Numbered from the stretch's first letter, positions 25,969 to 35,098 are shown. The stretch: 50,280 nucleotides of DNA from Flavobacterium sp. (GCF_013822155.1 NZ_PNJW01000017.1:1-50280); one strand, 5' to 3'. The notes: generated by a model from the letters alone, not told the origin. A program made the numbers and translations.

Positions 25969-26577
25969 TCAGTTTTGCGGTTCAGATTTTTCACTCGCTT
26001 CTTCGTCAGTTACTGCTATTTCATTGGGTTTTTCCAACTCAATTTCGGTGTTTGAAAAGATATCAATTGGAGTTACAATCTTAGTCAGTAAAAAAGATTT
26101 TATTCTTTCTGCTTCTTCTTTTTGTAAACCCGAAATATGCATGTCACTACTGCTTCCACCGGCAGTATAAATTTGTAACTCACTCAACTGATACATTCTG
26201 GACAAAACTCCTTCATGTAAAGCTACATGTTGAATTCGGTTAAATGGAATAATTGTAGTGGTCGTTGCCAGTACGCCTTTTCTAAAGATAATATCTTTTT
26301 CCCGCAAGGCAAATCCTTTTTTTTTGAATCCCACGGTTGAAAACCAAAAAACTAATCCGATGCAACAAACTAAAATAATTATCATCGGAATAATATAAGT
26401 TCGAATACTTTCATTGAAATATAAAAATATAAGTAACCCAATTGCGATGAGTATAGAGAATATAGAATTACCAATATAAACCACATTCAAGTAATCTTTA
26501 TTCAAAGGTGTTAAGGTAACCGACTCAAATTTTGGTAATGAGTCAAAAGAAACAGAATGATTGCTAAATTCTTCCAA
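25969..26577 (-). CDS. PH-domain membrane protein, YdbS type
   Basis: 202 residues from a probable TTG start; the N-terminus MEEFSNHSVSFDSLPKF looks native. Two membrane helices (about 35-80) are followed by one bPH_2 domain (KKGFALREKDIIFRKGVLATTTTIIPFNRIQHV) and an acidic tail. It pairs with the YdbT-like gene, four bases away. Both sit between menB and menA, an arrangement that may only reflect co-transcription. The tail beyond residue 175 is charged and low-complexity. Confidence 0.8.
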   Translation of the reverse strand: MEEFSNHSVSFDSLPKFESVTLTPLNKDYLNVVYIGNSIFSILIAIGLLIFLYFNESIRTYIIPMIIILVCCIGLVFWFSTVGFKKKGFALREKDIIFRKGVLATTTTIIPFNRIQHVALHEGVLSRMYQLSELQIYTAGGSSSDMHISGLQKEEAERIKSFLLTKIVTPIDIFSNTEIELEKPNEIAVTDEEASEKSEPQN

Positions 26578-26614
26578 AGTAGGTGTTTTTAATTAAATCT
26601 ATTTAGTTTAAAAA

Positions 26615-27454
26615 TTACGGAAGCCATTTCTTCTCAAAATTAGGTTTCCTTTTTTCCAAAAATGCGTTTCTTCCTTCTTTTGCTTCCTCTGTCATATAGG
26701 CCAATCGAGTTGCTTCGCCTGCAAAAACTTGTTGACCTACCATACCATCATCGGTTAAATTCATAGCAAATTTGAGCATTTTAATTGACGTTGGTGATTT
26801 TGCTAAAATTTCCTGAGCCCATTCATAAGCTGTATTTTCCAATTCATCATGAGGAACAACAGCATTAACCATTCCCATCTCAAAAGCTTCCTGAGCTGAA
26901 TAATTACGACCTAAAAAGAAAATTTCCCTGGCTTTTTTCTGTCCAACCATTTTGGCTAAATAAGCAGAACCATACCCACCATCAAAACTTGTAACATCGG
27001 CATCTGTCTGTTTAAAAATGGCATGTTCTTTACTGGCCAACGTTAAGTCACAAACAACATGCAAACTATGACCGCCACCTACAGCCCATCCGGGAACTAC
27101 AGCAATCACCGCTTTTGGCATAAAACGAATTAAGCGTTGAACCTCTAGAATGTTTAAACGATGCATTCCATCTTCACCCACATATCCTTGATGCCCTCTT
27201 GCCCGTTGATCTCCACCACTACAAAACGAATAAATACCGTCTTTTGAAGAAGGTCCTTCAGCCGACAATAAAACGACACCTATGGAAGTATCTTCCTGAG
27301 CATCATAAAAAGCCTGGTATAATTCTGAAGTGGTTTTCGGTCGGAAAGCATTCCGAACATCCGGTCGATTAAAGGCAATTCGGGCTACGCCATTGCACTT
27401 TTTATACGTGATGTCTTCAAACTCTTTTGCTGTTTCCCAATTTATTTCTGCCAT
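26615..27454 (-). CDS. menB: 1,4-dihydroxy-2-naphthoyl-CoA synthase
   Basis: 279 residues, crotonase fold. Closes the second ring of the naphthoquinone from o-succinylbenzoyl-CoA. Visible: SGGDQRARGHQGYVG (MenB-specific loop), VVPGWAVGGGHSLHVVCDLT with the oxyanion glycines, and TSFDGGYGSAYLAKMVG with the catalytic-site aspartate and tyrosine region. It heads the minus-strand men block and is divergent from a secreted-protein gene; the two starts are 60 bases apart. menD, menE and menF are not in the window. Confidence 0.95.
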   Translation of the reverse strand: MAEINWETAKEFEDITYKKCNGVARIAFNRPDVRNAFRPKTTSELYQAFYDAQEDTSIGVVLLSAEGPSSKDGIYSFCSGGDQRARGHQGYVGEDGMHRLNILEVQRLIRFMPKAVIAVVPGWAVGGGHSLHVVCDLTLASKEHAIFKQTDADVTSFDGGYGSAYLAKMVGQKKAREIFFLGRNYSAQEAFEMGMVNAVVPHDELENTAYEWAQEILAKSPTSIKMLKFAMNLTDDGMVGQQVFAGEATRLAYMTEEAKEGRNAFLEKRKPNFEKKWLP

Positions 27455-27514
27455 AACAATACGATTTACGTGTAAAAATAGTATTTTTAACTTTTGAAAT
27501 CTATAAAAATAATC

Positions 27515-28036
27515 ATGAAAAAATACCTTTCCTTAGTAAGTATTTTACTTTTAGGATTTTATGTCAATGCACAAGTTGTAAAAACAGAAGAATTTGAATT
27601 AACTTTCCCTGCCGAACCAACCGTAAATGAACAAGATATTGTTACTGAAGCCGGTGATACCCATTTAAAAATGTATCAGTTAATGCATGATGGAGCGATG
27701 GTTTTATTTGTAGATGCCACTTATCCCAAAGAATTAGATGTTTCCACCAATAAAGAGGTAAACAAAAAAGTTTTGAAAAACTCAAAAAACGGTAGCGTTA
27801 ACAATTTTGCCGGACAAATGGGATTAAAAGTAAATTTGATTTCCGAAGTTTTTGTGGAATATAAATCTTTGCTTGCTTTGCGTTCTATTGATGGCGTCGG
27901 CCGCTATTTTGCTCAGGTTTATACTATCGCTCATTTAAACAAACTCTATTCCATTTTGGTTTTTAGTGAAACTGAAAACGGCGGGAAACTAATTCTTGAT
28001 AACTTAGTCAATTCTTTTACTCTTCTTACTATCTAA
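27515..28036 (+). CDS. secreted protein of unknown function
   Basis: 173 residues from ATG 27515; a TTG seven codons upstream would spoil the signal peptide. Signal MKKYLSLVSILLLGFYVNA then QVV. The mature part (EFELTFPAEPTVNEQDI, then an alternating strand pattern) is like many small periplasmic proteins, but I cannot name it. It is four bases before the C1 peptidase gene, so they are co-transcribed. Confidence 0.7.
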   Translation: MKKYLSLVSILLLGFYVNAQVVKTEEFELTFPAEPTVNEQDIVTEAGDTHLKMYQLMHDGAMVLFVDATYPKELDVSTNKEVNKKVLKNSKNGSVNNFAGQMGLKVNLISEVFVEYKSLLALRSIDGVGRYFAQVYTIAHLNKLYSILVFSETENGGKLILDNLVNSFTLLTI

Positions 28037-28040
28037 AAAA

Positions 28041-29150
28041 ATGAAAAATTCAATTTGTCTTTTATTTTTATGCATTACCAGTATAAGTTTTTCTCAAACT
28101 TATGAATTTCAAACCATTAAAGATATCGAAGCAACGCCCGTTATTTCTCAGGATATTACAGGAACATGCTGGTCTTTTTCCACAACTTCCTTTCTTGAAG
28201 CTGAAGTTATTCGGTTGACCGGTAAAAAAATTGATTTGTCAGAAATGTATACTGTTCGTAATACCTATCCAAAAAAAGCAGAAAATTATGTTTTAAGACA
28301 AGGCAAAGCACAATTTAGTGAAGGAGGCCTAGCTCACGATGTTATCAATAGTGTCAGTCAATACGGGCTCGTGCCAAATTCTGTTTACACCGGTTTAAAC
28401 GGTTCGAATATCAAACATAACCACACCGAATTACAGGCATTATTAGAAGGCATGTTAAAAGTATTTGTTGAAAATCCGGGTAAAAAACTATCACCACAAT
28501 GGAGAGATGCTTTTCAAGCCGTGTTAGATGTTTATTTAGGTAAAAATCCAACAACATTTAACTTTGAAGGCAAATCATACACTCCTATGAGCTTTTTAAC
28601 TTTTACAAAAGTAAATCCTAAAGCCTATTTCTCATTGACTTCTTTTACGCAAGAGCCCTATTACAATTCGTTTATATTACCTATTCCTGATAACTTTTCA
28701 AACGGCAGTTTTTATAATTTACCTTTAGATGAATTCGTTCAAAACATCGACAATGCTTTAGAAAAAGGATATACTTTAGCTTTAGACTGTGATGTCAGCG
28801 AAGCTACTTTTTCGGGTAGATTTGGCGTAGCTGTTATTCCGGCAGATGAAGCAGACAGTAAAACTATTTTAACAGAAATTAAACCTGAAAAAGAAATCAC
28901 CGCTGAATACCGTCAACAGGAATTTGAAAACCTAACGACTCAAGATGACCATTTGATGCACATTGTAGGAAAAGTGAAAGATCAAAAAGGAAACGTGTAT
29001 TATAAAGTAAAAAACTCTTGGGGAACAACTTCCGGACATGATGGTTTTGTTTACATGAGTGTGCCTTATTTAAAACTTAAAGCTATTTCTGTTTTAGTTC
29101 ATCAAGATGCATTGACTCCAGCTACTAAAAAAGCATTGGGTTTATATTAA
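28041..29150 (+). CDS. secreted C1 (papain/bleomycin-hydrolase type) peptidase
   Basis: 369 residues with signal peptide MKNSICLLFLCITSISFSQ. Cysteine peptidase: Q37 and C43 in SQDITGTCWSF (oxyanion Gln, nucleophile Cys), then the histidine in DDHLMHIVGK, and the asparagine in KNSWGTTSGHDGFVYM. The spacing of the insert and the ending resemble aminopeptidase C / bleomycin hydrolase more than cathepsins. Probably acts in the periplasm or outside. Next gene is six bases away. Confidence 0.9.
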   Translation: MKNSICLLFLCITSISFSQTYEFQTIKDIEATPVISQDITGTCWSFSTTSFLEAEVIRLTGKKIDLSEMYTVRNTYPKKAENYVLRQGKAQFSEGGLAHDVINSVSQYGLVPNSVYTGLNGSNIKHNHTELQALLEGMLKVFVENPGKKLSPQWRDAFQAVLDVYLGKNPTTFNFEGKSYTPMSFLTFTKVNPKAYFSLTSFTQEPYYNSFILPIPDNFSNGSFYNLPLDEFVQNIDNALEKGYTLALDCDVSEATFSGRFGVAVIPADEADSKTILTEIKPEKEITAEYRQQEFENLTTQDDHLMHIVGKVKDQKGNVYYKVKNSWGTTSGHDGFVYMSVPYLKLKAISVLVHQDALTPATKKALGLY

Positions 29151-29156
29151 ACAAGT

Positions 29157-29588
29157 ATGGTCTTTAAGTCTTCCATTCATTTGTCCAGTGGATTAATACT
29201 GACAATTATACCAACCATTATGATTACCGTAGCGTTAATGGGGTTATTATTTGAAACATCAAGTACCGGAATCATGATTGGTTCAATTATTTTCATCCTC
29301 ATTGGTTCAACCTTTTTTTGGATATTATTAGACACTAAATACACCATTAAAGAGAATGATTTATATTATTGTTCCGGTCCCATTCGTGGTAAAATTGACA
29401 TCCAATCTATCCGGAAAATCGAACATCAAAAAGGGTTATACAATGAATGCTTTTTAAAACCTTCATTAGATTATAAAGGCCTTTATATATATTACAATAA
29501 ATTTGATGACATTTACTTATCTCCAAAAGACCAAGATGAATTTGTTAATTACTTGTTGAAAATTAATCCTAAAATTGACTTAATTTAA
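29157..29588 (+). CDS. PH-domain protein with two membrane helices (bPH_4-like)
   Basis: 143 residues. Two helices (about 8-35 and 38-58) precede a small bacterial PH domain: TKYTIKENDLYYCSGPIRGKI, then IRKIEHQKGLYN and YIYYNKFDDIYLSPKDQDEF. This resembles the bPH_4 / DUF1200 family. Third PH-domain protein in the window besides the YdbS/YdbT pair, on the opposite strand. Co-transcribed with the C1 peptidase. Confidence 0.75.
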   Translation: MVFKSSIHLSSGLILTIIPTIMITVALMGLLFETSSTGIMIGSIIFILIGSTFFWILLDTKYTIKENDLYYCSGPIRGKIDIQSIRKIEHQKGLYNECFLKPSLDYKGLYIYYNKFDDIYLSPKDQDEFVNYLLKINPKIDLI

Positions 29589-29610
29589 GAAGACTTTAAT
29601 TTAAAAAGGT

Positions 29611-29618
29611 TAGTTTTG
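29611..29618 (+). promoter_or_regulatory. -7 promoter element of the beta-lactamase-like gene (TAGTTTTG)
   Basis: Exact TAnnTTTG match. It ends 30 bases before ATG 29649 and supports that start over the TTG at 29616, which lies inside the box. Confidence 0.5.
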
Positions 29619-29648
29619 TTTAACCAACAAGCAGATTACCACATACGC

Positions 29649-30848
29649 ATGACTAAAAAATCGATTGCTTTAGCAATTCTTTCTTTATTTTTCGCTTTTT
29701 CCTGTCAGAAAAAAGTGGAGGCACCACTCCTAGCTCATTACATCCCGGAAGAAACCATAGTAACAGATTCTTCTCAAATTACCATTCCTTTAGAATTAAA
29801 TTTGAAGCCCGTTTCTAAAGAATTTAGAAATGAAAAAGAAAATGAAGTTTCCTCCTATTATAAAAAATATATTGGCACAACCGACTTTAGTGGCGGATTC
29901 ATAGTTGCTAAAAATGGAGTAGTTATTTATGAAGAGTACAAAGGCTTCGCCAATTATGCTAAAAAAACAGTCAACGAAGAATCAACTCCTCTTCATTTAG
30001 CATCTGTGAGTAAAGTTTTAACTGCTACGCTGGTTTTAAAACTGGTTCAAGAAAATAAAATCGATTTAAACGAAAAGGTAAAAACTTATTTGCCTAGCTT
30101 TCCTTATCAAAACACAACCATCAAAACGTTGTTGAATCATAGAAGTGGTTTACCACATTATTCTCGCTTTGAAGTACTCATTAAAGGTTGGAGTCGAAAA
30201 CCAATGCTCTCAAATCAAGATGTACTTGATATATTAAGCAAAAATAAACTGGCCTTAAATACAAAGAATGATACCCATTTTGATTATTGCAATACAAACT
30301 ATGCCATTTTAGCTTTAGTTATTGAAGCGGTAACCGGAAAATCCTATCCGTTAGTTATGCAGGAGAAAATCTTTGAACCTTTAAAAATGAACAATTCGTT
30401 TGTAATTGATTTCAATACTCAAAAAAATGCTGTTAGTCAATCCTACAAAGGAAATTATGTCGTTCACGGCTGGGATCAATACGATGCAATTTATGGTGAC
30501 AAAAATATTTATTCTACCCCGAGAGATTTAGTTAAATTTGATTTAGCTACTTATTCCAACACCTTTTTAAGAAAAGATTTAATGGCAGAAGCCCTAAAAG
30601 GCTACAGTTATGAAAAACGTGGTATTCGTAACTATGGTTTAGGCATTCGCATGAACGAATGGGAAACCGGGCAAACATTACATTACCACAACGGATGGTG
30701 GCACGGTAACACTTCTTCCTACACAACCATGAAGAATGATACTGTAGTGATTATTGCCCTATCCAATAAATACACCCTAAAAACATACAAAGCCACAAAA
30801 CTTGCGGCACTGTTTGGTGATTACCCCTATGAGTTAGAAAAGGAATAA
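29649..30848 (+). CDS. serine hydrolase lipoprotein (beta-lactamase / PBP4* family)
   Basis: 399 residues from ATG 29649, with lipobox FAFSC. Serine hydrolase of the class C beta-lactamase fold: nucleophile in ASVSKVLT (SxxK), second motif YCNTNYAI (YxN), and HNGWWHG near the C-terminus in the place of KTG/HxG. Such proteins include esterases, D-aminopeptidases and penicillin-binding proteins; true beta-lactamase activity is not implied. Stop is 14 bases from the convergent dioxygenase gene. Confidence 0.85.
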   Translation: MTKKSIALAILSLFFAFSCQKKVEAPLLAHYIPEETIVTDSSQITIPLELNLKPVSKEFRNEKENEVSSYYKKYIGTTDFSGGFIVAKNGVVIYEEYKGFANYAKKTVNEESTPLHLASVSKVLTATLVLKLVQENKIDLNEKVKTYLPSFPYQNTTIKTLLNHRSGLPHYSRFEVLIKGWSRKPMLSNQDVLDILSKNKLALNTKNDTHFDYCNTNYAILALVIEAVTGKSYPLVMQEKIFEPLKMNNSFVIDFNTQKNAVSQSYKGNYVVHGWDQYDAIYGDKNIYSTPRDLVKFDLATYSNTFLRKDLMAEALKGYSYEKRGIRNYGLGIRMNEWETGQTLHYHNGWWHGNTSSYTTMKNDTVVIIALSNKYTLKTYKATKLAALFGDYPYELEKE

Positions 30849-30862
30849 ATTTTCTCTTTTTG

Positions 30863-31714
30863 TTACCCGATTTTTACAGAAGTCATTGTTAAAGAACCTC
30901 CTACTATCTTGTCATTAAAAAATGATAGTTCATCTTTGCTGTTTTGTAAGGCCAACGTATAAAGTAAAGGATAATAATGATCCAGTGTCGGAATAGCTAG
31001 TTTTGCTGCTTTATTTAGTTTTTCGTAGTCAATTAAAGATTTGTGATTGCCTTCACTGATTGCTTTTTTAAAAACTTCATTCATTTCAATGGCCCAATCA
31101 AATCCATAATTTGTTTGATTTAATTTGTCCCAAGCAACCATGCCCAAATTGTGCACCATATTTCCACTACCGATAATTAAAACCCCCTTTTTGCGTAAAG
31201 CCGCTAATTCTTTCGCTAATTCATAGTGATAGTGAGGCGGTTTGTTATAATCGATACTGAGTTGCAACACCGGAATATCTGCGTTGGGATACATATGACG
31301 AACCACTGTCCATGTCCCATGGTCTAATCCCCAATCATGATCTAATCCAACCTTTGTCGAATGGATAAGTTGAACCGTTTCTTGAGCCAATGCTGGACTT
31401 CCTTTTGTGGGATACTGTACTTCAAAAAGGGCTTGAGGAAATCCACCAAAATCATGAATCGTTTTGGGGTTTTCCATCGCAGTTACATGTGTTCCTTTTG
31501 TCAACCAATGGGCAGAAATGACCAACACTGCTTTTGGTTTGCTGATTTCTCGTCCAAACTTTGCCCAAATTTTTGAAAATTCATTATCCTCTATTCCATT
31601 CATGGGAGAGCCGTGTCCGATAAAAAGAACCGGATGTACTATATCTTCTTCATGAAGTGATGTTGCCATGGTAATTCCTCCTGCTATACTTTGTATAAAT
31701 TCCTTACGCTTCAA
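30863..31714 (-). CDS. ygiD: YgiD-type 4,5-DOPA extradiol dioxygenase (LigB family)
   Basis: Up to 283 residues. LigB-type non-haem iron fold: VLFIGHGSPMNGIEDN with the first histidine, ISAHW with a second, HDWGLDHGTW, and GSGNMVHNLG. YgiD opens the catechol ring of L-DOPA; the physiological substrate is not known. Two starts compete. TTG 31714 adds a Tat-like KRKEFIQSIAGG segment; ATG 31669 has AGGAGG eight bases upstream and gives the short cytosolic form seen in E. coli. A perfect 16-bp palindrome sits just upstream. Confidence 0.85.
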   Translation of the reverse strand: MKRKEFIQSIAGGITMATSLHEEDIVHPVLFIGHGSPMNGIEDNEFSKIWAKFGREISKPKAVLVISAHWLTKGTHVTAMENPKTIHDFGGFPQALFEVQYPTKGSPALAQETVQLIHSTKVGLDHDWGLDHGTWTVVRHMYPNADIPVLQLSIDYNKPPHYHYELAKELAALRKKGVLIIGSGNMVHNLGMVAWDKLNQTNYGFDWAIEMNEVFKKAISEGNHKSLIDYEKLNKAAKLAIPTLDHYYPLLYTLALQNSKDELSFFNDKIVGGSLTMTSVKIG

Positions 31715-31723
31715 ATTATATTA

Positions 31724-31739
31724 ATTTGTATATACAAAT
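31724..31739. promoter_or_regulatory. perfect 16-bp palindrome, probable operator of ygiD
   Basis: ATTTGTATATACAAAT reads the same on both strands. It lies 10 bases upstream of TTG 31714 and next to a TATAATTTG stretch that could serve as the -7 element, so a dimeric repressor bound here would block transcription. No regulator gene is adjacent. Confidence 0.55.
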
Positions 31740-31793
31740 GTATGAAGTAATTTACCAATGTCCGTTAAAGAATTTGTAAAAAAATAAAAGATA

Positions 31794-32075
31794 TTACAAC
31801 AACCCTAATCCAAAATAACGAAGTATGAAAATCATACTAATCACATTAAAAACCAGTGCAATCCAGTAATACAAGTTCAATTGATCATTGTTTTTAATGA
31901 TTTCAAGACTGTTCAAAAAAGGTAAAGTTAGCGTAAGTGTAAGAATAGGAATCCAAACAATATCAAAGGTAACACCAAGATAAGTAACCTTTTCAAAACT
32001 TTTAAACATTCCAATGATCAAAAATAAAAAAGAAAAAATACTCAGGAAAAGATATAATTTATTTCGTGCTATCAT
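31794..32075 (-). CDS. small membrane protein of unknown function
   Basis: 93 residues, three predicted membrane helices (7-24, 34-54, 67-88). I recognise no family. It lies 37 bases downstream of the CvfB-like gene on the same strand and is probably co-transcribed. Confidence 0.6.
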   Translation of the reverse strand: MIARNKLYLFLSIFSFLFLIIGMFKSFEKVTYLGVTFDIVWIPILTLTLTLPFLNSLEIIKNNDQLNLYYWIALVFNVISMIFILRYFGLGLL

Positions 32076-32112
32076 GGTATTTTCTTTTTAAAAACTTCCT
32101 TCACCTCATTAC

Positions 32113-32946
32113 TTAACTCAACAAATGAATTCCGTCGTCTTTGATTTCAATAAGTTTTTGTTTGTATAACGTTCCTACTGCCTTTTTGAATGTTTTTTTA
32201 CTCATCTTCAAAATGGTTTTTATATCATCCGGAGAGCTGTTGTCGTTCAAACGAAGAAACCCACGACTGGCTTTAAGTTCATCCAATATAACTTGTGCGT
32301 TTTCTTCAATGGCTTCCACACCAATTCTATTAAATGTTACATCTATTTTTCCATCAGGGCGAATAATTTTAATATAACCTTTTGTCTTATCGCCGGGACG
32401 TATAGAATCAGTATACACCTCATTTTTATAAACAAGTCCTTTGTGTGTTCCGTTAACAATAACGTTTATTCCTAAATCGGTAATATGCGAAATGATTAAA
32501 TCAACTTCTGCCCCACTTTCAAGATGTAAAGGTTCTTTGCTAAGAAATTGGTTAATCTTACTGGAACCAACCAATCGGTTTGTTTTTTCGTCCAAATACA
32601 TATGAACCATGTATCGTTTCCCTTGTTCCATGGGTCGAGCTTGCTCTTGAAAAGGAACAAAAAGATCTTTTTCAAGTCCCCAATCCAGAAAAGCTCCGAA
32701 TTCATTGGTATAATTAACCCGTAAAAAAGCATAATCACCCAGGGTAATATAAGGTTTAAGGGTTGTCGCCACGGGACGCTCTTCGTGATCAAGATAGACG
32801 AATACCTCAATCATGTCGTTCATTTCAAACTTTTTTGGAACGTATTTAATGGGTAATAACACGTCGTCTTTTTCATCCGTGAGAAAAAGGCCTACCAAAG
32901 TGGTTCTGTCGATGCGTAGCGTATGAAAAGTTCCGAGTGTCAACAT
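32113..32946 (-). CDS. CvfB/YitL-like S1 RNA-binding protein
   Basis: 277 residues. CvfB architecture: three S1-like OB units (YAFLRVNYTNEFGAFLDWGL; GAEVDLIISHITDLGINVIV; GDKTKGYIKIIRPDGKIDVTF) and a C-terminal winged helix (DIKTILKMSKKTFKKAVGTLYKQKLI). CvfB affects virulence gene expression in Staphylococcus and binds RNA; its exact target in flavobacteria is unknown. A TACCTTTG element (32963-32970) upstream gives it its own promoter. Confidence 0.88.
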   Translation of the reverse strand: MLTLGTFHTLRIDRTTLVGLFLTDEKDDVLLPIKYVPKKFEMNDMIEVFVYLDHEERPVATTLKPYITLGDYAFLRVNYTNEFGAFLDWGLEKDLFVPFQEQARPMEQGKRYMVHMYLDEKTNRLVGSSKINQFLSKEPLHLESGAEVDLIISHITDLGINVIVNGTHKGLVYKNEVYTDSIRPGDKTKGYIKIIRPDGKIDVTFNRIGVEAIEENAQVILDELKASRGFLRLNDNSSPDDIKTILKMSKKTFKKAVGTLYKQKLIEIKDDGIHLLS

Positions 32947-32962
32947 AATATATCAATTTCTG

Positions 32963-32970
32963 CAAAGGTA
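32963..32970 (-). promoter_or_regulatory. -7 promoter element of the cvfB-like gene (TACCTTTG)
   Basis: Exact TAnnTTTG match on the minus strand, 16 bases before the ATG. -33 region poor. Confidence 0.5.
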
Positions 32971-33166
32971 TGAATTGTTTACCTCTTCTGGAAGCAGATA
33001 TTGAGTGGTTTTTACTTTGAAAAAATTATAGTAAGATTTACCTATGTCAATCCAACAAAGGAGGAAATCTATTTATTCCAAGTTGTCATTTAAAAAGTAG
33101 GTATACTATGAAATCTAAGTTTCAACTCAAGAATATTAGTTTGCAAAAATGATATCTCTTTTTAGA

Positions 33167-34363
33167 TTACGGACTCTCATCAAACATAATTTCATCTGAA
33201 CTGCCAATTTTATACAAAGGTTTCTCAATAGGTAAGGTAAAATAAAACGAAGAACCTTCTCCTTCTATACTTTCCACCCAAATTTCACCACCATTTTTCT
33301 CTAAGAATCCTTTTACCAATAACAACCCTATTCCGGCTCCTTTATCCTTTTTTCTGGTTTCTGAAAGAGTCTTCATTTGTGGTGTAAAAAGTTTTTCCAT
33401 TATTTCTTTTGACATTCCAATTCCAGTGTCCTTGACCCTAACAATAATTTTATCATCTTTACTTTTTGCGGAAATTTTTATTTCACCACCGGTTTCTGTA
33501 TGTTTTATAGCATTGGAAACAATATTTTGAACAATGGAAATCAACATTTTACCATCCGCAAACACAGTAGTATCCGTTTCTATTTCGTGATGAAGATTTA
33601 TCGTATTAATAGATGCTGTTTCGTTTAAAGTTTCAAAAACCTTATCAATGTATTCGATTAGATTAATTTTCGTGGGAGAAAACACATCCGAAGCATATTT
33701 AATTCTTGCCCATTCTACCAAATAATCCAACATATCTAATTCGTCCAATGATGATTTATAGAGCAAATCAAGCATTTGCTGAACAGCTTCAGGCTTCATT
33801 TTATGAAAATTATCTTTCAAATATTTTGCTGTTCCAATAATGGCAGACAACGGACTACGCAAATCATGCGAAAGTATGGCCATCACACTTTCTTTGTGTG
33901 TATTAAGCTCTTCTAATTCTTTGACATAATTCTTAATTGCATCTTCAGATTGTTTACGGTCTGTCAAATCACGTAAAATTTTTACGTAACCCAACAAATC
34001 ACCATCTAAACCAATTAGTGGAAAAACTAATCCGTAAGCATAAAACAAACTCTTATCTTTTGCAATGTGCCAACGATTATCTGTTGCTCTGCCTTCTTTT
34101 AAAGCGGTTTCAATTTCTTTTTTCGGAATATCATTTTTCAAATCTTCTTCCGTAAAGATTACATCAAAAGACTTTCCGATAACTTCATCTGTTTCATAAC
34201 CAAATATCCTGGTCGAGCCCGAACTCCAGCTGTTGATGATAAACTCTTTATCTAATGTAAAAATGGAATAATCCTGTAAGCTGTCAATTATTTGACTATA
34301 AAACTCTGAAGTGGGTACATATTTATTTCTTATGATTTTAGAATTATCTTGATTGTTTTCCAT
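33167..34363 (-). CDS. PAS-domain sensor histidine kinase, soluble
   Basis: 398 residues from ATG 34363; a longer frame is open but its first 25 residues are unlike a domain. Order: PAS (about 20-135, YSIFTLDKEFIINSWSSG), HisKA with AILSHDLRSPLSAIIG (phosphoacceptor H), HATPase with QNIVSNAIKHTE (N box), VRVKDTGIGMSKEI (G1) and GAGIGLLLVKGF (G2). No membrane segment, so it senses an internal signal. No response regulator is next to it, so it is an orphan kinase. It is downstream of ppa by about 190 bases. Confidence 0.9.
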   Translation of the reverse strand: MENNQDNSKIIRNKYVPTSEFYSQIIDSLQDYSIFTLDKEFIINSWSSGSTRIFGYETDEVIGKSFDVIFTEEDLKNDIPKKEIETALKEGRATDNRWHIAKDKSLFYAYGLVFPLIGLDGDLLGYVKILRDLTDRKQSEDAIKNYVKELEELNTHKESVMAILSHDLRSPLSAIIGTAKYLKDNFHKMKPEAVQQMLDLLYKSSLDELDMLDYLVEWARIKYASDVFSPTKINLIEYIDKVFETLNETASINTINLHHEIETDTTVFADGKMLISIVQNIVSNAIKHTETGGEIKISAKSKDDKIIVRVKDTGIGMSKEIMEKLFTPQMKTLSETRKKDKGAGIGLLLVKGFLEKNGGEIWVESIEGEGSSFYFTLPIEKPLYKIGSSDEIMFDESP

Positions 34364-34487
34364 TGAATTTATTTTTATTGTCAAATAGAATGATTGTGGT
34401 AGTGTGTTTACCGTTAATGCTCGTAACACAACTCTCACTAAAAACTATACCAAAAACTTATTTTTATTGATTAATTAGCAAATGTAT

Positions 34488-34511
34488 TGGTTTTAAAGCA
34501 CAATAAAACCA
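34488..34511. terminator. hairpin between ppa and the histidine kinase gene
   Basis: Perfect 8-bp stem TGGTTTTA (34488-34495) with TAAAACCA (34504-34511), loop of 8. Lies 45 bases after the ppa stop. No clear T run on the minus strand, so termination is uncertain. Confidence 0.35.
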
Positions 34512-34555
34512 TTTGTAAAATCATTAACAGAAACACCTATACTTCTAAAACATTC

Positions 34556-35098
34556 TTATACGTTAAATTTCTCTTGATACATTTTAAAACTGTCCTGAAG
34601 AATTTGAATAGCAGTTTCCCTATCCAAAAAATCCTCCACTACTACGGTTTTTTTCTCCAGCTTTTTATAATCCTCAAAGAAACTCCGCATTTCTGAAATA
34701 AAATGCAAGGGTAGTTCTGATATATCATTGATGTGACTAACACTTGGATCGCCTGCAGCAACTGCAATTATTTTGTCATCTGCTTCTCCGTTATCCAGCA
34801 TTCGCATTACCCCAATTACTTTTGCAGGAACAATGCACATAGGAACAATGTCAATCTGTGATAAAATTAAAATATCCAGCGGATCTTTATCATCACAGTA
34901 ACTCTGCGGTATAAAACCATAATTCGCAGGATAATAAACCGATGAATAAAGAACTCGGTCCAAAATTAATAGCCCGCTTTCCTTGTCTAGTTCATATTTT
35001 GCTCTCGTCCCTTTTGGAATTTCAATGATTCCGTTTACAATTTCCGGTAAATTATCTCCCGGTGAAACATCATGCCAAGCATTAAATTTATTTTTCAT
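34556..35098 (-). CDS. ppa: soluble inorganic pyrophosphatase, family I
   Basis: 180 residues, normal for family I PPases. Hydrolyses pyrophosphate released by biosynthetic reactions. Signature [10 protein letters not shown] carries the metal-binding aspartates; [12 protein letters not shown] and the ARxK/RxKYE region ([13 protein letters not shown]) complete the active site. Fluoride is a classic tight inhibitor of this enzyme class, which makes its position behind a fluoride riboswitch and CLC-F exporter meaningful. The ATG overlaps a possible 41-codon ORF by 11 bases. Confidence 0.95.
   Translation of the reverse strand: MKNKFNAWHDVSPGDNLPEIVNGIIEIPKGTRAKYELDKESGLLILDRVLYSSVYYPANYGFIPQSYCDDKDPLDILILSQIDIVPMCIVPAKVIGVMRMLDNGEADDKIIAVAAGDPSVSHINDISELPLHFISEMRSFFEDYKKLEKKTVVVEDFLDRETAIQILQDSFKMYQEKFNV

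Noticed and set aside
29649..30848. true beta-lactamase (antibiotic resistance gene)
   Set aside because: The serine-hydrolase motifs are shared by esterases and peptidases; nothing specific points to beta-lactam hydrolysis.
31724..31739. terminator
   Set aside because: The palindrome has no loop and no T run, and lies upstream rather than downstream of a gene; an operator fits better.
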